A stretch of 64,000 nt of DNA from an uncultured Pseudomonadota bacterium (lineage in GTDB: Bacteria; Pseudomonadota; Gammaproteobacteria; Burkholderiales; Burkholderiaceae_C), in NCBI GenBank assembly GCA_945952465.1, contig CAMFIB010000002.1, forward strand, positions 310,001 to 374,000. Direction: 5' to 3'. The notes below the pieces were generated by a model, which searched no databases, was not told the DNA's origin, and was given only the letters and a program-made list of their open reading frames with translations. The first letter of the stretch is position 1. Each line of letters opens with the position of its first letter. A program made the position numbers and the translations under genes. Shown in pieces: positions 63,836 to 64,000 of the stretch.

Positions 63836-64000
63836 TCAGGGCGCCAGTTCGGCCGGCCGGAAACGGCCCGGTGCCGCGCCGGTGCGCTTGCGCATCAGCC
63901 GCCGCAGCGCGGTCGCGTCGCCATAGCCCACGGCCTCGGCCACCCGCTCCACCGTCATGCGGCTCGATTCGAGCAGCCGCCGCGCCCGGTTCAGCCGCAC
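63836..64000 (-). CDS. AraC-family transcriptional regulator, C-terminal end
   Basis: Only the last 54 residues are inside the window; the 5' end lies beyond the right edge. They form the second helix-turn-helix of an AraC/XylS DNA-binding domain (RLNRARRLLESSRMTVERVA, then EAVGYGDATALRRLMRKRTG and PGRFR). Being divergent in place from nothing here, its targets cannot be guessed. Confidence 0.82.
   Translation of the reverse strand: MRLNRARRLLESSRMTVERVAEAVGYGDATALRRLMRKRTGAAPGRFRPAELAP

Noticed and set aside
1-64000. tRNA, rRNA, transposase, integrase, prophage
   Set aside because: Looked for by cloverleaf-like arms, conserved rRNA words and DDE/tyrosine-recombinase motifs in the translated frames; none recognised.

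Overview
The window looks like chromosomal DNA of a GC-rich Comamonadaceae-type betaproteobacterium (order Burkholderiales; genus not resolved). This rests on the conserved blocks hemA-prfA-prmC-grxD, fmdB-DUF502-aspS and ubiE-Tim44-ubiJ-ubiB. It also rests on small dispersed intergenic repeats of a kind I associate with Comamonadaceae genomes (AGCTACAAAT...GGCGCTGACTTGCGCC).

1-5.9 kb: a two-partner secretion pair. The outer-membrane transporter (FhaC/ShlB type) is cut by the left edge. It is followed by a 1,732-residue filamentous-haemagglutinin-like exoprotein that ends in five tandem repeats of exactly 85 residues.

5.9-31.7 kb: a type VI secretion system (T6SS) locus, all on the + strand. 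The order is tssA, tssB, tssC, hcp; then a tightly overlapping four-gene insert (sigma-like factor, single-pass membrane protein, Sec-exported caspase-like peptidase, divergent second hcp); then tagJ, tssE, tssF, tssG, tssH(clpV), vgrG. A cargo-loading set follows (DUF2169-pentapeptide adaptor, second pentapeptide protein, DUF3540, DUF4150 PAAR-like), then a post-translational control pair (FHA protein TagH, PP2C phosphatase). The membrane-complex and baseplate-dock genes tssJ, tssK, tssL and tssM are not in the window, and neither is the kinase PpkA. The sigma/membrane-protein/caspase module is the most unusual content here. It reads like a regulated-proteolysis switch built into a T6SS operon.

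31.7-37.8 kb: mainly - strand housekeeping: an AAA+ ATPase, then the hemA-prfA-prmC-grxD operon closed by a clear Rho-independent terminator, a small membrane protein (+), and a glycerophosphodiester phosphodiesterase.

37.9-64 kb: mainly + strand core and accessory metabolism. It holds a giant FAD/Fe-S oxidoreductase, HIT and DUF971 proteins, the ubiquinone genes, a sodium/solute symporter, fmdB-DUF502-aspS, a lipoprotein, nudB, and a ybhP-like/clsB pair. These are followed by a DNA-ligase-associated exonuclease with an ATP-dependent DNA ligase (split by a saccharopine-dehydrogenase-like gene), folE with a BLUF photoreceptor, DUF429, cutA, a creatininase-family gene, DUF924, a tautomerase and two genes at the right edge, the last an AraC-type regulator cut by the edge. 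Several repeats lie in this part: at least three, possibly five, copies of one dispersed family (two inside coding sequence), one MITE-like element, and one GC-rich palindromic element.

No tRNA, rRNA, CRISPR array, transposase or integrase was recognised, and no gene-free stretch exceeds about 300 bases.
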